Shown here one piece after another: positions 28,124-37,543 of a DNA stretch of 64,000 nucleotides. The DNA is taken from assembly GCF_902498185.1 (NCBI RefSeq), contig NZ_CABVIX010000006.1, positions 124,001 to 188,000 of the forward strand, in the 5' to 3' direction. The stretch's first letter is position 1. Each line of letters opens with the position of its first letter. The stretch is from Pseudomonas fluorescens (GTDB taxonomy: Bacteria; Pseudomonadota; Gammaproteobacteria; Pseudomonadales; Pseudomonadaceae). The notes beneath the pieces are model-generated. The model did no database searches and had not been told where the DNA came from. It saw only the letters and a list, made by a program, of their open reading frames with translations. The position numbers and the translations under genes are program-made.

Positions 28124-29468
28124 GGCGTCCAGCTTCGACTGCCGCCTTGGCCAGAGGCCGGGCCTGGGGATGGCCGAGTTCTTCCATCGCCAGGTGGTGG
28201 GTTTCCGGGGCGATGTAGGCCGCCAGCGCGCAGATGCAGGTGATCAGGAACGCCAGGCTGCCGATCAACAGCGGGATGTTGTCCGACCCTGGCGGCGCAA
28301 TGGTGGCGAACAGCGCGGGTAGCATGGCGGTGATCATGCTGCCGCTATTCTGCGCGATGGCCATGGCCGTGACGCGGTAGCGAGTCTGGAACAGCTCGGG
28401 ATAGAAGCTCGGGAACACTGCGTTGTAGCCCTGGTAGGCCAGGCCCCACATCAGCATAGAGGTAAGCACCGCCAGCGGCACGCTGTGGATGCTGATCGCA
28501 TACAGGTAGACAAAGGCCAGCAGGCCCGAACCCAGGCAGCCGGCAATCATGGTCGGGCGACGGCCGATCTTGTCCGACAGATTGCCGACGAACGGAATCA
28601 CCAGCACCGCGACAATGTTGCCCACCACGGGGATCCACAGGTACACGCTCTTGTCGAAGCCGATCCCGTAGGCGGGCTGTACCGCGTACGCGGCACCGAA
28701 GATGGTCGCGACCACCGGGATCACGTTCATCAGGGCCATGAACATCACCAGCACCATGCACTTCCAGCTGTGCCGGAACGCCTCGCCGAGGGGCGACCTG
28801 GCAACTTTCTGCTGGTTCTCCTCCTGGACGAAGGCAGGCGTCTCGTGGACTTCGCGGCGGATGACGAAGCCGGCCACCAGGACCACCGCACTCAGCAGGA
28901 ACGGCACGCGCCAGCCCCATTCGTGGAAGGCCTCGCTCGGCATGAAGTAGGCCAGTGGCAGGAACACTGCGGCGGCCATGATCTGGCCCGCCTGCACGCC
29001 CTGCAGGGTAAAGCTCGCGTAGTAGCCGCGCCGTTCGGCGGGAGCGTGCTCCATGATCATCGAGCTGGCCCCGGCAATCTCCCCTGCCACTGCGAAGCCC
29101 TGCACCAGGCGCAGGACCACCAGCAGGGCAGGCGCAAGGATGCCGATGTCCGCGTAGGTAGGCAGCAGGCCGACGGCCATGGTCGAGAGGCCCATCAGGA
29201 ACATGCACAGCAGCAAGACATTCTTGCGCCCGCGGGTGTCACCCCAATGGCCAAGGACGACAGCGCCGACGGGACGGGCGAGATAGCCGACGCCGTAGGT
29301 GGCGAGCGAGGCAATGATGGCCATCTTCGGGTCGGTATTCGGGAAGAAGATCTGCGGGAAGATCAGCGCGGCCGCCTGGGCATAGATGAAGAAGTCGTAG
29401 TACTCGAGCGCCGAGCCTATCCATCCGCTGGCGGTTGCTTTCTTGGCTTGGGAATTGGAATTGGCCAT
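28074..29468 (-). CDS. MHS-family MFS permease, likely shikimate/quinate or related acid
   Basis: A 464-residue, twelve-helix transporter. The metabolite/H+ symporter pattern is clear: ALEYYDFFIYAQAAAL in helix 1, GHWGDTRGRKNVL in the 2-3 loop and RPTMIAGC after helix 8. It diverges from quiC, whose product degrades dehydroshikimate, with a palindromic operator candidate between them, so uptake of shikimate-type or aromatic acids is inferred. The last residues (about RLTCPAASTPRPARSGR) are read from bases that also encode the DMT gene's end and look unlike a family tail. Confidence 0.87.
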   Translation of the reverse strand: MANSNSQAKKATASGWIGSALEYYDFFIYAQAAALIFPQIFFPNTDPKMAIIASLATYGVGYLARPVGAVVLGHWGDTRGRKNVLLLCMFLMGLSTMAVGLLPTYADIGILAPALLVVLRLVQGFAVAGEIAGASSMIMEHAPAERRGYYASFTLQGVQAGQIMAAAVFLPLAYFMPSEAFHEWGWRVPFLLSAVVLVAGFVIRREVHETPAFVQEENQQKVARSPLGEAFRHSWKCMVLVMFMALMNVIPVVATIFGAAYAVQPAYGIGFDKSVYLWIPVVGNIVAVLVIPFVGNLSDKIGRRPTMIAGCLGSGLLAFVYLYAISIHSVPLAVLTSMLMWGLAYQGYNAVFPSFYPELFQTRYRVTAMAIAQNSGSMITAMLPALFATIAPPGSDNIPLLIGSLAFLITCICALAAYIAPETHHLAMEELGHPQARPLAKAAVEAGRLTCPAASTPRPARSGR

Positions 29469-29633
29469 GTGCGGGTACCCGTATTGTTGAATTTATTATG
29501 TGGTGACACTGGGCTTGCCGTCGCAGGAACTGCCAAATGGCCGGAAGAGTGCATTCAGGCACCGGTCGGTTGGCTGCATGAACGCAATGGTTGCGCATGG
29601 CTCAAAACAGGGTCAATTCAGTGGGAGCGCTAA

Positions 29634-29650
29634 TGTTCGATAATCGAACA
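29634..29650. promoter_or_regulatory. Palindromic operator candidate between MHS permease and quiC
   Basis: TGTTCGATAATCGAACA is a perfect 17-base palindrome in the 311-base divergent gap. A related half, AATAATCGAT, recurs at about 29701-29710. The TetR gene downstream of quiC is the obvious candidate binder. No other gene is seen in the gap. Confidence 0.55.
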
Positions 29651-29779
29651 GAAGACTAACTGTTTCGTACAATTTATTTGGCGGGGCGACTTTACCCGCG
29701 AATAATCGATCGTGCCAGACACTCCAGAATCTTTCCGACGCAGGCTCGCTGCCTGCGCCCCAGAACAAGGAACTCCCGC

Positions 29780-31687
29780 ATGCAGCGTTGCATCGCCACC
29801 GTGTCCCTCAGCGGGACCCTGCCGGAAAAGCTCGAAGCCATTGCCGCTGCGGGGTTCGATGGAGTCGAGATCTTCGAGAACGACCTGCTGTACTACGCAG
29901 GCAGCCCGCGGTACGTGCGCCAGATGTGCGCGGATCTCGGTATTGCCATCACCTTGTTCCAGCCGTTCCGGGATTTCGAAGGTTGTCCTCGTGATCGCCT
30001 GCAGAAGAACCTTGATCGCGCCGAGCGCAAGTTCGACCTGATGCAGGAGCTGGGCACCGACCTGGTGCTGGTGTGCAGCAACGTACAGCCCGATGCGTTG
30101 GGCGACGAGCGTGTGCTGGTCGACGACCTGCGGCTGCTGGCGGAGCGCGCGGGCGCCCGTGATCTGCGCATCGGTTACGAGGGGCTGGCCTGGGGCAGGC
30201 ACGTCAACACCTACCAGCAAGTGTGGAACCTGGTGCGCCAGGCTGATCACCCTGCGCTCGGGATGGTACTCGACAGTTTCCATACCCTGTCACTCAAGGG
30301 TGATCCGCGGGCCATCGCCGATATTCCTGGCGAGAAGATCTTCTTCGTGCAGATGGCCGACGCGCCGATCCTGGCCATGGATGTGCTTGAGTGGAGCCGC
30401 CATTTTCGGTGCTTCCCCGGGCAGGGCGAGATGGACTTGGCGGGCTTCATGGCGCCGATCCTGCGCAGCGGGTACAGGGGACCGCTGTCCCTGGAAATCT
30501 TCAACGACGGTTTCCGTGCCGCGCCAACCCGGCAGAATGCCGCCGATGGCTTGCGTTCATTGCTTTATCTGGAGGAAAAGACCCACCTTCGGCTGCAGCA
30601 GGAGGGGCACGAGGTCGAGCCCGGTGTGCTGTTCAGCCCGCCGCAGGCCGGCGCCTACGAAGGGGTGGAATTTCTCGAGTTCGCCGTGGATGAGGCCGTC
30701 AGCGCGCGCCTGGGCGGCTGGCTCAAGCGCCTCGGCTTTGCCGAGGCCGGCCAGCACCGCACCAAGGCCGTGAACCTGCTGCGCCAGGGTGATATCAATA
30801 TCGTGCTCAATGCCGAGCCCTATTCCTTCGCGCACAACTTCTACGAGGCCCATGGCCCATCGTTGTGTGCCACGGCGTTGCGGGTCAAGGATGGTCAAGC
30901 TGCGCTGCAACGTGCTTGTGACTACCGGGGGCAGCCGTATCGCGGGCTGGTCGGACCCAACGAGCGCGAGGTCCCTTCGGTGCGCGCCCCCGATGGCAGC
31001 CTTATCTATCTGGTGGAGCCGGCCGGCGCCGGGCAGACTATCTACGACACCGACTTCAACCTGGACGCCGATGCCCGGGCCGGGGGAGGGCTGCAGCGCA
31101 TCGACCACATGGCCCTGGCGCTTCCCGCCGACTCGCTGGACAGTTGGGTGCTGTTCTACAAGAGCCTGTTCGATTTCGAGGCCGACGACGAGGTCGTGCT
31201 GCCCGACCCCTACGGGCTGGTCAAGAGCCGGGCCTTGCGCAGCCAGTGCAGCTCGGTGCGCCTGCCGCTGAACATCTCGGAAAACCGCAACACCGCCATC
31301 GCCCATGCCTTGTCCAGCTACCGGGGCTCGGGGGTGCACCACATCGCCTTTTCCTGTGGGGACATTTTCAGCGAAGTCGCGCGGGCCAAGGAGGCGGGCG
31401 TGCCGCTGCTGGAAATCCCCCTCAACTATTACGACGACCTGGCGGCGCGTTTCGATTTCGACGACGAGTTTCTCAGCGAGCTTGCCTACTACAACGTGCT
31501 GTATGACCGCGACGCCCAAGGTGGCGAGCTGTTTCACGTATACACCGAGGCATTCGAAGGGCGGTTTTTCTTCGAGATCATCCAGCGCAAGAATGGCTAC
31601 CTGGGGTACGGCGCCGCGAATGTGCCGGTTCGCCTCGCGGCGATGGCCAAGGCGCGCAGCGGAGCGGGGCGCAAGGTCGTGTTGTGA
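29780..31687 (+). CDS. quiC: 3-dehydroshikimate dehydratase, HPPD-like fusion
   Basis: A 635-residue two-part protein. Residues 1-280 form a xylose-isomerase-like TIM barrel (MQRCIATVSLSGTLPEKLEAI start; metal-site segments VLDSFHTLSL and SLEIFNDGFR). Residues about 300-620 form two VOC modules like 4-hydroxyphenylpyruvate dioxygenase, with ligand motifs IDHMALAL, GVHHIAFS and FFEIIQR retained. Such fusions convert 3-dehydroshikimate to protocatechuate in pseudomonads. The C-terminal half keeps a metal triad, but its activity is uncertain. The ATG at 29780 gives the family start. Confidence 0.93.
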   Translation: MQRCIATVSLSGTLPEKLEAIAAAGFDGVEIFENDLLYYAGSPRYVRQMCADLGIAITLFQPFRDFEGCPRDRLQKNLDRAERKFDLMQELGTDLVLVCSNVQPDALGDERVLVDDLRLLAERAGARDLRIGYEGLAWGRHVNTYQQVWNLVRQADHPALGMVLDSFHTLSLKGDPRAIADIPGEKIFFVQMADAPILAMDVLEWSRHFRCFPGQGEMDLAGFMAPILRSGYRGPLSLEIFNDGFRAAPTRQNAADGLRSLLYLEEKTHLRLQQEGHEVEPGVLFSPPQAGAYEGVEFLEFAVDEAVSARLGGWLKRLGFAEAGQHRTKAVNLLRQGDINIVLNAEPYSFAHNFYEAHGPSLCATALRVKDGQAALQRACDYRGQPYRGLVGPNEREVPSVRAPDGSLIYLVEPAGAGQTIYDTDFNLDADARAGGGLQRIDHMALALPADSLDSWVLFYKSLFDFEADDEVVLPDPYGLVKSRALRSQCSSVRLPLNISENRNTAIAHALSSYRGSGVHHIAFSCGDIFSEVARAKEAGVPLLEIPLNYYDDLAARFDFDDEFLSELAYYNVLYDRDAQGGELFHVYTEAFEGRFFFEIIQRKNGYLGYGAANVPVRLAAMAKARSGAGRKVVL

Positions 31688-31759
31688 GGTGTGAGCTTCC
31701 CTGCGCCGCCTGGCTCGCGGATAATCACTGACATTCCTATGAACAGCCTGTGAGTCGGT

Positions 31760-32407
31760 ATGAGTGTTTCCCTAGAGGGGGCGCGCAAGTCGCGCAAGAA
31801 CAACCCCGAGAAAACCCGCGAGGATATCCTCCAGGCCGCCATCACCGAGTTCGTCCAGCAAGGACTGGCTGGTGCCCGGGTGGATGCCATCGCCGAGCGC
31901 ACCGCCACCTCCAAGCGCATGATCTATTACTACTTCGGCAGCAAGGAGCAGCTCTACGTCGAGGTGCTGGTCAAGCTCTACGGGGATATCCGGCGCACCG
32001 AGCACAGCCTTGAGCTGGAGTCTCTGCCGGCAGAGCTGGCGATCCGCCGGCTGGTCGAGTTCACCTTCGATCACCACGACAGCAACGTCGATTTCGTGCG
32101 CATCGTCAGCACCGAGAACATTCACTATGGCGAGTTCGTCAAGCAGTCGCCCGTGATCCGCGAGATGAGCAGCCAGGTGCTCGAAGCGCTCGGCCAGGTA
32201 TTACGGCGCGGCGAGAAAGAGGGCGTGTTCCGCCCCGGCATCGAAGTGCTGGACGTGCACATGCTGATGAGCTCGTTCAGTTTCTATCGCGTCTCGAACC
32301 GCCACACCATCAGCGAGATCTTCCAGGTCGAGCTGTCGGATGAAGCGATCAAGGCCCGGCACAAGGAAATGCTGTGCGAGGCAGTGCTGCGGTATATCAA
32401 GCTATAA
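31760..32407 (+). CDS. TetR-family regulator of the quiC locus (inferred)
   Basis: A 215-residue TetR-type repressor. The N-terminal helix-turn-helix (about residues 20-66) reads GARVDAIAERTATSKRMIYYYFGSK, with the typical YYYFGSKEQLY end. The C-terminal ligand domain is not diagnostic. It starts 72 bases after quiC on the same strand, so it may sense an aromatic or shikimate-path compound and bind the palindrome upstream of quiC. That link is inference from position. Confidence 0.88.
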   Translation: MSVSLEGARKSRKNNPEKTREDILQAAITEFVQQGLAGARVDAIAERTATSKRMIYYYFGSKEQLYVEVLVKLYGDIRRTEHSLELESLPAELAIRRLVEFTFDHHDSNVDFVRIVSTENIHYGEFVKQSPVIREMSSQVLEALGQVLRRGEKEGVFRPGIEVLDVHMLMSSFSFYRVSNRHTISEIFQVELSDEAIKARHKEMLCEAVLRYIKL

Positions 32408-32466
32408 CGCCGCAGACGCCGCGCAGTGTTAACCCCAACTCGCCTGCGCCTGGGGGATCCGGGCGA

Positions 32467-33042
32467 TTACCGCGCAGGCTCAATAGGCGCAGGCACCGTT
32501 GGGCAGATATTGCGGCCACCCGCAGCGGCCTGGCTGATCATCAGCGCGAGCCGCCTGACGTTGTCCTGCTGCGCCATCACCACGTCATCGATGCTGGCGC
32601 CAGCGCGGGTCCGCAGGGTGCTGCGGCAGGTCAGCGTGCTGCTGGCATCCTTGGCGCGCAGGCGCCATTTGGCGTCCATCAAGGCGTATTGCCCGGGGAT
32701 GGAATCAAAGCGCTGCACGTCCAGGCGCAGTGACAATCCCTGGCCCGGCCGGGTATTGCTCAATTGATCGATCAGCGCGCTGCGCAGCTCGTCGACAAGG
32801 CTGGCGCCCCACCACTGCGTCTCCAGGATCGCCAGGCCACTGCTGCCCTGGCGGATGACGATCTGCGGGCGGTCGACCTGGGGCGGCACGCTGATGCTCT
32901 CGATCTGGATCTCACTGCCTGCCGATGGCGACGCGGGGCCCGGTTGTGCAGGGGTCAGGGTATGGAACTGGATCGGATCGCTGCGGCAGGCGCCGAGGAT
33001 CAGCAGTGCACTCAACATCGACAACATCTGCACGCGGGTCAT
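32467..33042 (-). CDS. pqiC: PqiC-like ABC-transport auxiliary lipoprotein
   Basis: A 191-residue outer-membrane lipoprotein from the ATG at 33042, giving a signal peptide that ends in the lipobox LGAC. The DUF330/PqiC fold is supported by IQIESISVPPQVDRPQIVIR and the conserved WWGASLVDELRSALIDQL. PqiC forms the outer-membrane partner of PqiB. It is the last gene of the pqiA-pqiA-pqiB-pqiC string and starts 17 bases after pqiB. Confidence 0.92.
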   Translation of the reverse strand: MTRVQMLSMLSALLILGACRSDPIQFHTLTPAQPGPASPSAGSEIQIESISVPPQVDRPQIVIRQGSSGLAILETQWWGASLVDELRSALIDQLSNTRPGQGLSLRLDVQRFDSIPGQYALMDAKWRLRAKDASSTLTCRSTLRTRAGASIDDVVMAQQDNVRRLALMISQAAAGGRNICPTVPAPIEPAR

Positions 33043-33058
33043 GGCAATGCTCCAAGGG

Positions 33059-34714
33059 TCAGTTGCGCGGCGGCGCCTGCAAGTCGATTGGTTCGGCGTT
33101 TTCCGGACGGCCACGGATCAGCGATTCGGGATGACGGCCAAGGTAATCCGAGAGCTCACGCAGTGAGCGCGACATGCGCCCCAGCTCGTCGAGGGTGCGC
33201 CCTAGCTGCTCGCGTTGGGGCGAGTCCTCGGCCAGGGTCGAGGTGGCGGACTGCAGGGTCTTGCGCACGTCCCCAAGCGTGCTCTGAACTCCGGGGAGGG
33301 TCTTGGCGTTGAACTGTGCCAGGCTCTTGCGCAGCTCGACGAGGTTGCTGTCCAGATTGCCCGCGATGCGCTCGATCGGCAGCTTGTTGAGCTTGTCGAC
33401 CACGGCCTGCAGCTGCTCCTGCAATTGCTCGAGGCTGCCCGGCACGGTAGGAATGGTGAATGGCCTGGCATCCGCGTCGAAGACAGCCTTCGGGGCCTTG
33501 GGGAAGAAGTCCAGGGCAATGTAGAGCTGGCCGGTGAGCAGATTGCCGCTGCGGGCCTGGGCGCGCAGGCCGTTGTCCACGAAGGTCGCCAGCAGGCGGC
33601 CAGTGGCGGCCTCGTCCGCAGGGTCGTGCTTGAGCACCTTGAGCAGCTTCACGTGGGCCTGGCCCAGGCGCTGCGGGTAGATCAGGATGCCGACATTGAC
33701 CGGGAAGCTGCGGGTGCGTTCATCGAAGTCCAGGTTGACCGAGACCACACGGCCCATCTCGATGCCCAGGAACTCCACCGGCGCGCCCACCTTGAGCCCG
33801 CGCATGGCCTGGTCGAAGCGCAGCCGCAGGTACTGCGCCTTGCCAGCCGGCGGCGCCAGCGCGCCCCGTTGATCGGCGAACAGCTCGAAGCGTTGGTTTT
33901 CAGCCGCGGCGGTGTCCTCGGGGCTGTAGTCCGGGGCACGGAAGGCAATACCGCCGACCAGCATCGACGACAGCGATTCGGTGCGTACCGCAAAGCCATT
34001 GGCGCCCACTTCCACCTCGATTCCGCTGGCGTTCCAGAACCGGGTGTTCTGCGTGACGAAGGCATCGTTCGGAGCATGGATGAACACCTCGACATCGACG
34101 CCGTTGCCGTCGGCACTCAAGGCATAGGCGACCACTTGCCCCACCGGGATCCTGCGGTAGTACACCGGTGAGCCGATATCCAGCGATCCCAGGTCCTGGG
34201 TGTGCAGGAAGAAGTGCTTGCCTGGCTCGCCGTAGGTGATCGGCGGCGGGTTTTCAAGCCCGGTGAAGTGCCGGACGCGATTCTCGGACTGGCCGATGTC
34301 GGCGCCGATGTAGTCACCCGAGAGGAGGGTATCGATGCCCGACACACCACCAGCGCCAATACGCGGGCGCACCACCCAGAACTTGGAGTCCTCGCGGGTG
34401 AAACCCTCCGCCTGCTTGTCCAGCTTGACCGTGGCGTTGACATTGCGCTGGTCATCGCTCAGGCCCACCTCGGTGACATGACCGATCACAACGTTGCGGT
34501 AGCGCACTTCGGTCTTGTTGGCGGTCAGGCCTGCGCCAGTCTTGAACGTCAGGGTAATGCTCGGGCCTTCCTGCAACGCGTTGTGCACCACCAGCGAGAG
34601 CCCCACCAGCACCGCGACGATCGGCACGATCCACACCAGAGAGATGTTGAAACGGCGGGTGCGTAGCTTGGCCTTGCCGGCCGGGGTGGGTTGCTCAGTG
34701 GCTACGGGTGGCAT
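33059..34714 (-). CDS. pqiB: PqiB-like MCE-domain lipid transport protein
   Basis: A 551-residue inner-membrane-anchored periplasmic protein. It has one N-terminal helix (ISLVWIVPIVAVLVGLSLVV, about 24-43), then three MCE domains (around 45-140, 160-270 and 290-400) and a long C-terminal coiled-coil (about 420-530) that builds the needle-like tube of PqiB. The complex bridges inner and outer membrane and moves phospholipids. It overlaps the upstream pqiA half by 20 bases. Confidence 0.94.
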   Translation of the reverse strand: MPPVATEQPTPAGKAKLRTRRFNISLVWIVPIVAVLVGLSLVVHNALQEGPSITLTFKTGAGLTANKTEVRYRNVVIGHVTEVGLSDDQRNVNATVKLDKQAEGFTREDSKFWVVRPRIGAGGVSGIDTLLSGDYIGADIGQSENRVRHFTGLENPPPITYGEPGKHFFLHTQDLGSLDIGSPVYYRRIPVGQVVAYALSADGNGVDVEVFIHAPNDAFVTQNTRFWNASGIEVEVGANGFAVRTESLSSMLVGGIAFRAPDYSPEDTAAAENQRFELFADQRGALAPPAGKAQYLRLRFDQAMRGLKVGAPVEFLGIEMGRVVSVNLDFDERTRSFPVNVGILIYPQRLGQAHVKLLKVLKHDPADEAATGRLLATFVDNGLRAQARSGNLLTGQLYIALDFFPKAPKAVFDADARPFTIPTVPGSLEQLQEQLQAVVDKLNKLPIERIAGNLDSNLVELRKSLAQFNAKTLPGVQSTLGDVRKTLQSATSTLAEDSPQREQLGRTLDELGRMSRSLRELSDYLGRHPESLIRGRPENAEPIDLQAPPRN

Positions 34715-35351
34715 CCGGGTGCTCCTTGGCAGGTGGGGAATCCCAGATCAGGCGTGGGTCGAAGCTCATCGCCGAAAGCATGGTAAAGACCACGACCAGG
34801 CCGAAAAACAGGATGCCCACCCGCGGCTCGATATCGCCCAGGGCCTTGAACTTCACCAGGGCGGCGACCAGCGCGACCACCAGCACGTCGAGCATCGACC
34901 AGTATCCGATCAGCTCGACGAAGCGGTACAGCTTCGCGCGCTCGGGGCGGGCCCAGGCACTGCCCCGTTGCACGGTGATCAGCAGCAGCGACAGCACTAC
35001 GAATTTCACCCCGGGCACCGCGATGCTGGCAATGAAGATGATCAGCGCGATGTCCCAGGCGCCATGCTGCCAGAATTCAATCACGCCGCTCATGATGGTG
35101 CTATCGGCGCCACTGCCGAGCATCATGGTGTTCATCACCGGCAGCAGGTTGGCGGGGACGTAGAACGCCAAGGCCGCGAGCAGGTAGGCCCAGGTGCGGT
35201 TGAGAGAATCAGGCTTGCGCCGGTGCAGCGGTGCGTCGCAACGGGGGCAGTGATCCGGCTCCCCGGTCATGTCGCAGACCAGCCCGCAGCTGTGACACAG
35301 GCACAGGCCCAGCTCGCCCGCGGTTGGCGGCCGGGTCACAGGACCTCCCAC
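34695..35351 (-). CDS. pqiA: PqiA-type membrane protein, second half gene
   Basis: A 218-residue protein with an N-terminal zinc-ribbon-like CHSC...CPRC (about residues 19-39) and four membrane segments. It corresponds to one of the two homologous halves of E. coli PqiA/YebS; here each half has its own gene. It overlaps the preceding half gene by 16 bases and pqiB by 20 bases, which implies tight translational coupling. Confidence 0.9.
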   Translation of the reverse strand: MGGPVTRPPTAGELGLCLCHSCGLVCDMTGEPDHCPRCDAPLHRRKPDSLNRTWAYLLAALAFYVPANLLPVMNTMMLGSGADSTIMSGVIEFWQHGAWDIALIIFIASIAVPGVKFVVLSLLLITVQRGSAWARPERAKLYRFVELIGYWSMLDVLVVALVAALVKFKALGDIEPRVGILFFGLVVVFTMLSAMSFDPRLIWDSPPAKEHPDATRSH

Positions 35352-35932
35352 AGATCACGGACATCACGCCCGGCGATGCGGATCAGCAGCAGGCTGAGCA
35401 CCGCCAGGGCGAGCAGACCAATGCCCGGCAGCACATCGAGCATCCCGGCCAGCTTGAACACCGCCACCAGCGCGCCAAGCAGGCACACCTCCAGCATGCT
35501 CCACGGCCGCAAGGTTTCCAGCCAGCGCATGCACAGGGTAAAGCCGGGTGAACGCCGGGCGGCGAGGGCGAAGCCCAGTACCCAGATCAACAGCACCAAC
35601 TGGAAAGCCGGAGCGATGATGATCGAGATTGCAGCGATCATGGCGATGAACGTGATCGGCCCCTGGCTGAGCGCCAACACCGAGTCCCACAAGGTCGCGC
35701 TGTTTTTCAGACCCTTCAGGCTGATGCTCATCACTGGATAGAAGTTGGCGAACAGCCAGAACACCGCCGCCGCGCAGCTCAGCGCCAGGCGTTGCTGGAT
35801 GGTCAGGCCGCTATAGCGCTGCAGCACCGCGCCGCAGCGCAGGCAAAGGGTTTTCTGATGCCGCGCGAGCGTGACGGTCTGGTAAACGCAGTCGCAGTGC
35901 TCGCAGATGATCAATCGCTCAGGGGTATCCAT
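35336..35932 (-). CDS. pqiA: PqiA-type membrane protein, first half gene
   Basis: A 198-residue paralogue of the next gene: a CEHC...CLRC zinc-ribbon (about residues 10-34) followed by four helices, with the family motif RPWSMLEVCLLGALVAVFKLA. The ATG at 35932 gives MDTPERLIICEHC; the longer in-frame reading upstream is not supported. It heads the pqi operon, which acts in envelope lipid transport and is paraquat-inducible in E. coli. Confidence 0.9.
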   Translation of the reverse strand: MDTPERLIICEHCDCVYQTVTLARHQKTLCLRCGAVLQRYSGLTIQQRLALSCAAAVFWLFANFYPVMSISLKGLKNSATLWDSVLALSQGPITFIAMIAAISIIIAPAFQLVLLIWVLGFALAARRSPGFTLCMRWLETLRPWSMLEVCLLGALVAVFKLAGMLDVLPGIGLLALAVLSLLLIRIAGRDVRDLWEVL

Positions 35933-36265
35933 GGAGCGCGCTCGACTGGAGACGGGAATGGCCTCACTGAATATAGAAGTGTGTGGTGAATAGGCAAGTT
36001 GCGCAGGCGCAAGCGCGATGTCCTTCCCAGTCAACGCACCGGTCCGCCCAGGCATCTCCCGCCGGATCCCTGGGCGCGGTGGCTCGCACGGGCTGACTCA
36101 GTGGGGCAGCGGCGCCTGCTTGCGCGCCGCGGCCTTGATCCATGGCTAACCCCTTTGAAACGTCAACAGACCCTGGTGCGTTAAACAAAATGTTTTGAAA
36201 CTTCAGATTTTCCCTCTTCCTTGTAGTCCATTTCCCAAAGATACTTGTACCGCCTCCAAGTCATT
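35933..36265. other. Intergenic region before the structured RNA element
   Basis: Leader of the pqi operon on one side and GC-rich sequence with short inverted repeats on the other. The small open frames here have no family resemblance that I recognise. From about 36170 the sequence turns AT-rich. Confidence 0.4.
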
Positions 36266-36482
36266 GCAGCGGGCTCGCAAGGGTACTAGTCTCGGCCAGT
36301 CGTTGAGTTTCAACGACCGGGCCTGCAAGCCCGCTAGCATCGGAATGTCAGCATCCCCAGAGTCCTCGGTATGTCCTCATAGCGAAGGTCGCGCTCTATG
36401 GTGGCTGCGTGCGGGAGGTTTTCGGACCTGCCGGGTTTTCATTCCTTTGCCCCGGTCTTGCAGACCCGCACGTAGCCGCCAC
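36266..36482 (+). ncRNA. Structured RNA-like element upstream of DUF genes (C4-antisense-like?)
   Basis: Two compact folding units. Unit one is closed by GCGGGCT (36269-36275) with AGCCCGC (36328-36334) and holds a perfect hairpin GTCGTTGA-gtt-TCAACGAC (36299-36317). Unit two is closed by GTGGCTGCGTGCGGG (36401-36415) with 36465-36482 and contains AGGT/ACCT and CCGGG/CCCGG hairpins, giving a multi-branch junction. The second unit resembles elements annotated as C4-type antisense RNA in Pseudomonas genomes, but that name is from memory. Strand is assumed from the downstream genes. Confidence 0.45.
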
Positions 36483-36536
36483 TCATTCAATGCAAGAAAT
36501 GGATGGCGGACTGGCCCGAGTCAAAGGAATAAACAC

Positions 36537-36773
36537 ATGTTGAAGATTGTTCCAGATCCACCCCAATCCCCTCACAATATCCCTGCCTCCCTGGAAGATA
36601 TCCTCGTCCAGACCTCCGAATATCTTGTCTGCGCTCTGACCACAGCCAACCAATCCGTCCTTCAGCACACGACGCCAAACGGGCAGGTGCTCACCTTGGC
36701 GACGATGCACGAAATCGAAGCGGCGCGTCTGCTGGTCGAGGCAGCGCTGAGTCAGGTGCAGGTACGGCACTGA
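36537..36773 (+). CDS. Small DUF6124-like protein
   Basis: A 78-residue soluble protein starting MLKIVPDPPQ, with AAAGGAAT as ribosome-binding site. The N-terminal K-x-x-PDPP and the following SLEDILVQTSEYL helix resemble the small DUF6124 proteins common in pseudomonads; function is unknown. It sits 55 bases after the structured RNA element and ahead of a DUF3077-like gene, a pairing that suggests a unit. Confidence 0.65.
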   Translation: MLKIVPDPPQSPHNIPASLEDILVQTSEYLVCALTTANQSVLQHTTPNGQVLTLATMHEIEAARLLVEAALSQVQVRH

Positions 36774-36853
36774 GGCCGCAGCCTGGTAACGGAATAGCCG
36801 AGGGCAACAGTCGGGCTGTCTCCCGGATTAACAAGATTTGTCGAGGGATAGAC

Positions 36854-37174
36854 ATGAGCAAAGATTCGAAGAGTGAAAGCATCAGTGACATCAAGACCCC
36901 AGGCATTGCCTCGTGCGGCGAAGGCGAGGGCTCGCCGACGCGGTTGTTTCGGGTAATGACCGGTGTGCCGATCGACTATGCGCTGGAGCAGGCGTCAGTG
37001 CTGATGAACTGCGTGCACCGGATGACGTTTGTCGGAGTGATGGAGAAAGACGACACGCTCGTGTGGGCAGCCCATGTACTGGCGGGACAGTCGCGAGCGT
37101 TGATTGAGGATGTGCGGCTGGGTATCGGCCATAGCATTGACGCCCCGGTCCAAGGCCAGGCGCGCGGGAGTTGA
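36854..37174 (+). CDS. DUF3077-family small protein
   Basis: A 106-residue protein. The core LFRVMTGVPIDYALEQASVLMNCV (about residues 34-57) followed by a second helix (AAHVLAGQSRALIEDVRLG) matches DUF3077, small proteins of unknown role that are multi-copy in P. putida-group genomes. The start has a GAGG-like site. The C-terminus is slightly extended. Confidence 0.75.
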   Translation: MSKDSKSESISDIKTPGIASCGEGEGSPTRLFRVMTGVPIDYALEQASVLMNCVHRMTFVGVMEKDDTLVWAAHVLAGQSRALIEDVRLGIGHSIDAPVQGQARGS

Positions 37175-37216
37175 CTTGGTGCCAGGAACATAGGCGTTCG
37201 ATTTCTGTGGAGTGTT

Positions 37217-37263
37217 GTCATATCGCACTTGGATCAGAATGGGTGATTCAAGTGCGACATGAC
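37217..37263. repeat. Long inverted repeat
   Basis: Arms GTCATATCGCACTTGGATC and GATTCAAGTGCGACATGAC pair over 19 bases with two mismatches that are wobble-compatible in RNA. The loop is nine bases. No U-run follows, so a simple terminator is unlikely. Confidence 0.6.
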
Positions 37264-37543
37264 GTATGAGACGGGGAGGGGCTAGGTGTATCAGACACAC
37301 CGAAGTGGATGTTTCTACGACCGCTCCGCGGCCGCTTCGCGCGGTCCGGCGTCCCGGCACAAGGCCGCTCCAGGGGCGTTGACCAGCCGTGGAGTTCGTG
37401 GACGGCACCTGCAGAACTGCGGCGGAGGGCAGAGGCAGGGGAGTGATGGCGAGTGGATATCCTGCCGATCGCGATTATGCTTCAAGAGACCTCGCCGCAC
37501 GGCGGGGCCGTCAGTCTGTGTTCCATGCTTTCGTGCGATCCGT

